This document shows positions 61,886 through 64,000 of a DNA stretch of 64,000 nucleotides, piece after piece (the stretch's first letter is position 1; each line of letters begins with the position of its first letter). The position numbers were made by a program, and so were the translations under genes. The stretch spans positions 10,954,345 through 11,018,344 of the forward strand of contig CM055758.1 in assembly GCA_029465975.1 (NCBI GenBank). Reading direction: 5' to 3'. The notes below the pieces were generated by a model, which saw only the letters and a program-made list of their open reading frames with translations, did no database searches and was not told the DNA's origin. This DNA comes from Dallia pectoralis (taxonomy: Eukaryota; Chordata; Actinopteri; Esociformes; Umbridae).

Positions 61886-62720
61886 TTAAGCCTGTTTTAT
61901 GCTTCTGCATCGAATCGACAAACAACCCAGAAGTGGGACGAAACAGCGGGGGTTTACAGAGCTTGCGCCGCGCAATGGTCCGAGCCGCGCGGCCGATTCA
62001 TCAGCGCTGCGCGGACGTGTTCATTTGGCGACACTCAATTAAATTTTACCCATAAACCTCTGCTATTATGACAAAAGGAGTAAGGTAAAATGGCTAGGCG
62101 CATTGTAGAAACAATTTTAACTATTCCTGACATTTCCTCAAGACGACTACGATATTGAAAGTCATTGAAGTTTCTGCTTTGTACTGCTCTTTCCGTAGCC
62201 TCTCTACATATGTGCAGTTCTTCACAGTATCGACGCACAACACTACTCTTTACTAACGCTAATAAAGATAATAAACATAAGAAATGTATGCATTTCATCT
62301 TGTCTTTCTTTGTCTTGTCTGCCTAAACTTCAGCAGAGAACCCATTTTTTGTAAGGAAGGAGGGATTTCTTTATTGTACATTTATTTGTATTTATGGTCA
62401 GTATTTATTGTTTCTACAATGCGCCTAGCCATTTTACCTCACTCATTTTCTCATAATAGCAGAGGTTTATGGGGAAAATATAATTGAGTGTTGCCAAATA
62501 AACACATCCGCGTAGCGCTGACGAATCGGCCGAGCTCTGTAAACCCCCGCTGTCTTGTTCCACTTCTGGGTTGTTTGAGTTCCCATACCCCTCTGCGTCG
62601 ACGCGAACCCCTCTACGACCCCTCCGCCGTAGCTCGACGTGCACCTCCAAAAAATTGTACCTACGCGTCGAGGCGACGCAGAACACAAGGGCTGTGATTG
62701 GTCAGATTATACATAATTTC
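61886..62720 (-). mobile_element. MITE, copy 2, interrupted by a nested hairpin element
   Basis: Left part 61886-61918 (TTAAGCCTGTTTTATGCTTC) is the inverted right end of copy 1. Right part 62590-62720 (CCCCTCTGCGTCGACGCG through GGGCTGTGATTGGTCAGATT) is the inverted middle of copy 1. Between them lies the 659-bp hairpin element. The outer end beyond 62720 is lost. Confidence 0.65.
61919..62577. mobile_element. Nested hairpin element with long inverted arms (659 bp)
   Basis: Begins CAAACAACCCAGAAGTGG and ends with its complement CCACTTCTGGGTTGTTTG. The arms 61919-62114 and 62408-62577 pair over about 170 bp (including GCGGGGGTTTACAGAGC, TAAACCTCTGCTATTATGA and GGCTAGGCGCATTGTAGAAA), with a 26-bp excess on the left. 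The spacer of about 290 bp has an 87-codon minus frame of no known family. Such long arms fit a foldback or fold-type MITE. Confidence 0.7.
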
Positions 62721-62988
62721 CGGAGTGTAGCTTTTTCCGGTTTCCCCTTACCGCTATACCGCCATTTTTAAAGTGGCCACTGCGCTGTTTGTTTTCAACG
62801 ATGGACCAAGTTGAGGAACGTTTGATCGAGGAAGTACGACCATCTGTACAATTCCTCCTCAGCACACTACAAAGACTCATGTAATTTCGAACCTAAGGTA
62901 AAGATAAGTTCGTTGTTGTACCTCTTTGTGTGTCCTACTAAGCTAGCTAACAATGCTATCAGGTTGTCCGAATGCATGTCGTCATGTT
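62721..62988. other. Unique sequence, no gene seen
   Basis: Short spacer between the MITE and the LTR fragment. Confidence 0.5.
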
Positions 62989-63176
62989 GTCAGGGTTCGG
63001 CTCTCAAGCGCAGAGAACTTGTTTCAAACAATGGGTTTTATTCATCCAGGACAGGCAAGACAGGCACAAGAACTGGGAACTTGAATTAACGAAACACAAA
63101 ATCAGACAGAGGAAACTCATACACAAGGAACATAAACCAGAACGTGCAAATAACCTGGTATACATAAAACCCAGTC
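62989..63176 (-). mobile_element. LTR 3' end, minus strand
   Basis: On the minus strand the sequence runs through ATGAATAAAACCC (a polyadenylation signal), TTCTCTGCGCTTGAGAGCC and ends CCGAACCCTGACA, the same order as the R-U5 part of the copy A LTR (ATTAAAAACC, TTCTCTGCGCTTGTG, GTGACA). The U3 part is not seen; the sequence is replaced by proline-rich repeats at about 63176. Confidence 0.6.
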
Positions 63177-63672
<496 letters not shown>

Positions 63673-64000
63673 TACCTGTCCTCGGTCCCATCCTTGTCAC
63701 TGTCCCCGATCCCGTCCTTTCCACTGTCGTCGTTCCCGTCCCACTCACTGTCCCCGATCCTGTCCTAGTCCCCCTCTTCGATCCCGTCCTAGTCCCCCTC
63801 TTCGATCCCGTCCTTGTCCCCGTCCCTTCGCCCGTCCATGCTCCGACCTCCGTCCCTCGCTCGACCTCCGCCTTTAGCTCCGCCCCCGCATTCGTCCCTT
63901 CACCGTCCCCGTCCTTGTCTACGTTCCCGGTCCCGTCCTTGTCTCTCATCCCGGTCCCGTCCTTGTCTCTGGTCCTGCTCCCGTCCGTGTCTCTCCGTCT
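63673..64000 (+). mobile_element. Possible internal region of a third proline-rich LTR element
   Basis: C-rich sequence continuing the bias of the array, with degenerate 26- to 29-bp units (GTCCCCGATCCTGTCCTAGT; CCCCTCTTCGATCCCGTCCT). In the plus frame it stays proline- and valine-rich to the window edge. No domain recognised. Confidence 0.35.

Noticed and set aside
62035..62298. Secreted-protein-like ORF starting MKCIHFLCLLSLLALV
   Set aside because: It lies in the nested hairpin element and runs into its arm; the hydrophobic start is likely chance.

Overview
The window reads as teleost nuclear DNA made almost entirely of transposable elements and tandem repeats. I find no intact host gene, no rRNA gene and no functional tRNA gene. 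The host call rests on the element types: sushi-type chromovirus pieces, several Tc1-like lineages, hAT and PIF/Harbinger remnants, L2-type LINE tails and TGT...ACA solo LTRs. A dispersed repeat near 57.4 kb resembles one common in salmonids and pikes, which weakly suggests that part of the fish tree. The spaces between elements are A+T-rich and mostly featureless; a few stretches look like conserved non-coding elements, as around a developmental gene.

Layout. 1-2.04 kb: 3' end of a non-autonomous LTR element whose open frame is made of proline-rich minisatellites. 3.5-5.3 kb: a hairpin, an LTR-like fragment and small unassigned ORFs. 6.5-7.9 kb: PIF/Harbinger remnant with a broken HARBI1-like transposase. 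9.84-13.72 kb: a complete young LTR element, with near-identical LTRs, a 5-bp target duplication, a proline-rich ORF instead of gag-pol, and an 11-nt self-priming signature of the Tf1/sushi type. 15.4-16.2 kb: two LTRs. 18.75-25.0 kb: three tandem arrays, the largest 3.25 kb. 27.6-28.9 kb: a Tc1 pseudogene in which an 18-codon part of the DNA-binding domain became an 11-copy array. 31-34.3 kb: a non-autonomous hAT element and a solo LTR. 35.0-35.7 kb: a SINE-like unit with nine tandem tRNA-like heads. 38.4-42.6 kb: a minisatellite, a chromovirus deletion derivative, a Tc1 element with an internal deletion, and an LTR. 43.3-50.4 kb: two hAT elements with 8-bp duplications, Tc1 fragments and a LINE tail. 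54.6-54.9 kb: a third copy of one LTR family. 59.7-62.7 kb: two copies of a MITE, one carrying a nested hairpin element, beside a hAT transposase fragment. 63.0-64.0 kb: an inverted LTR end abutting proline-rich repeats.

How the parts relate. The two proline-rich LTR elements share an ORF architecture but carry different LTRs. Both LTRs place a TATTTA box 31 bp upstream of a GTCGG start motif. They carry no pol gene, so they would need proteins supplied in trans. The chromovirus fragment at 39.3-40.0 kb shows that such a lineage exists in this genome. The minisatellites arise repeatedly inside mobile-element sequence (proline-rich ORF, Tc1 transposase, SINE head).
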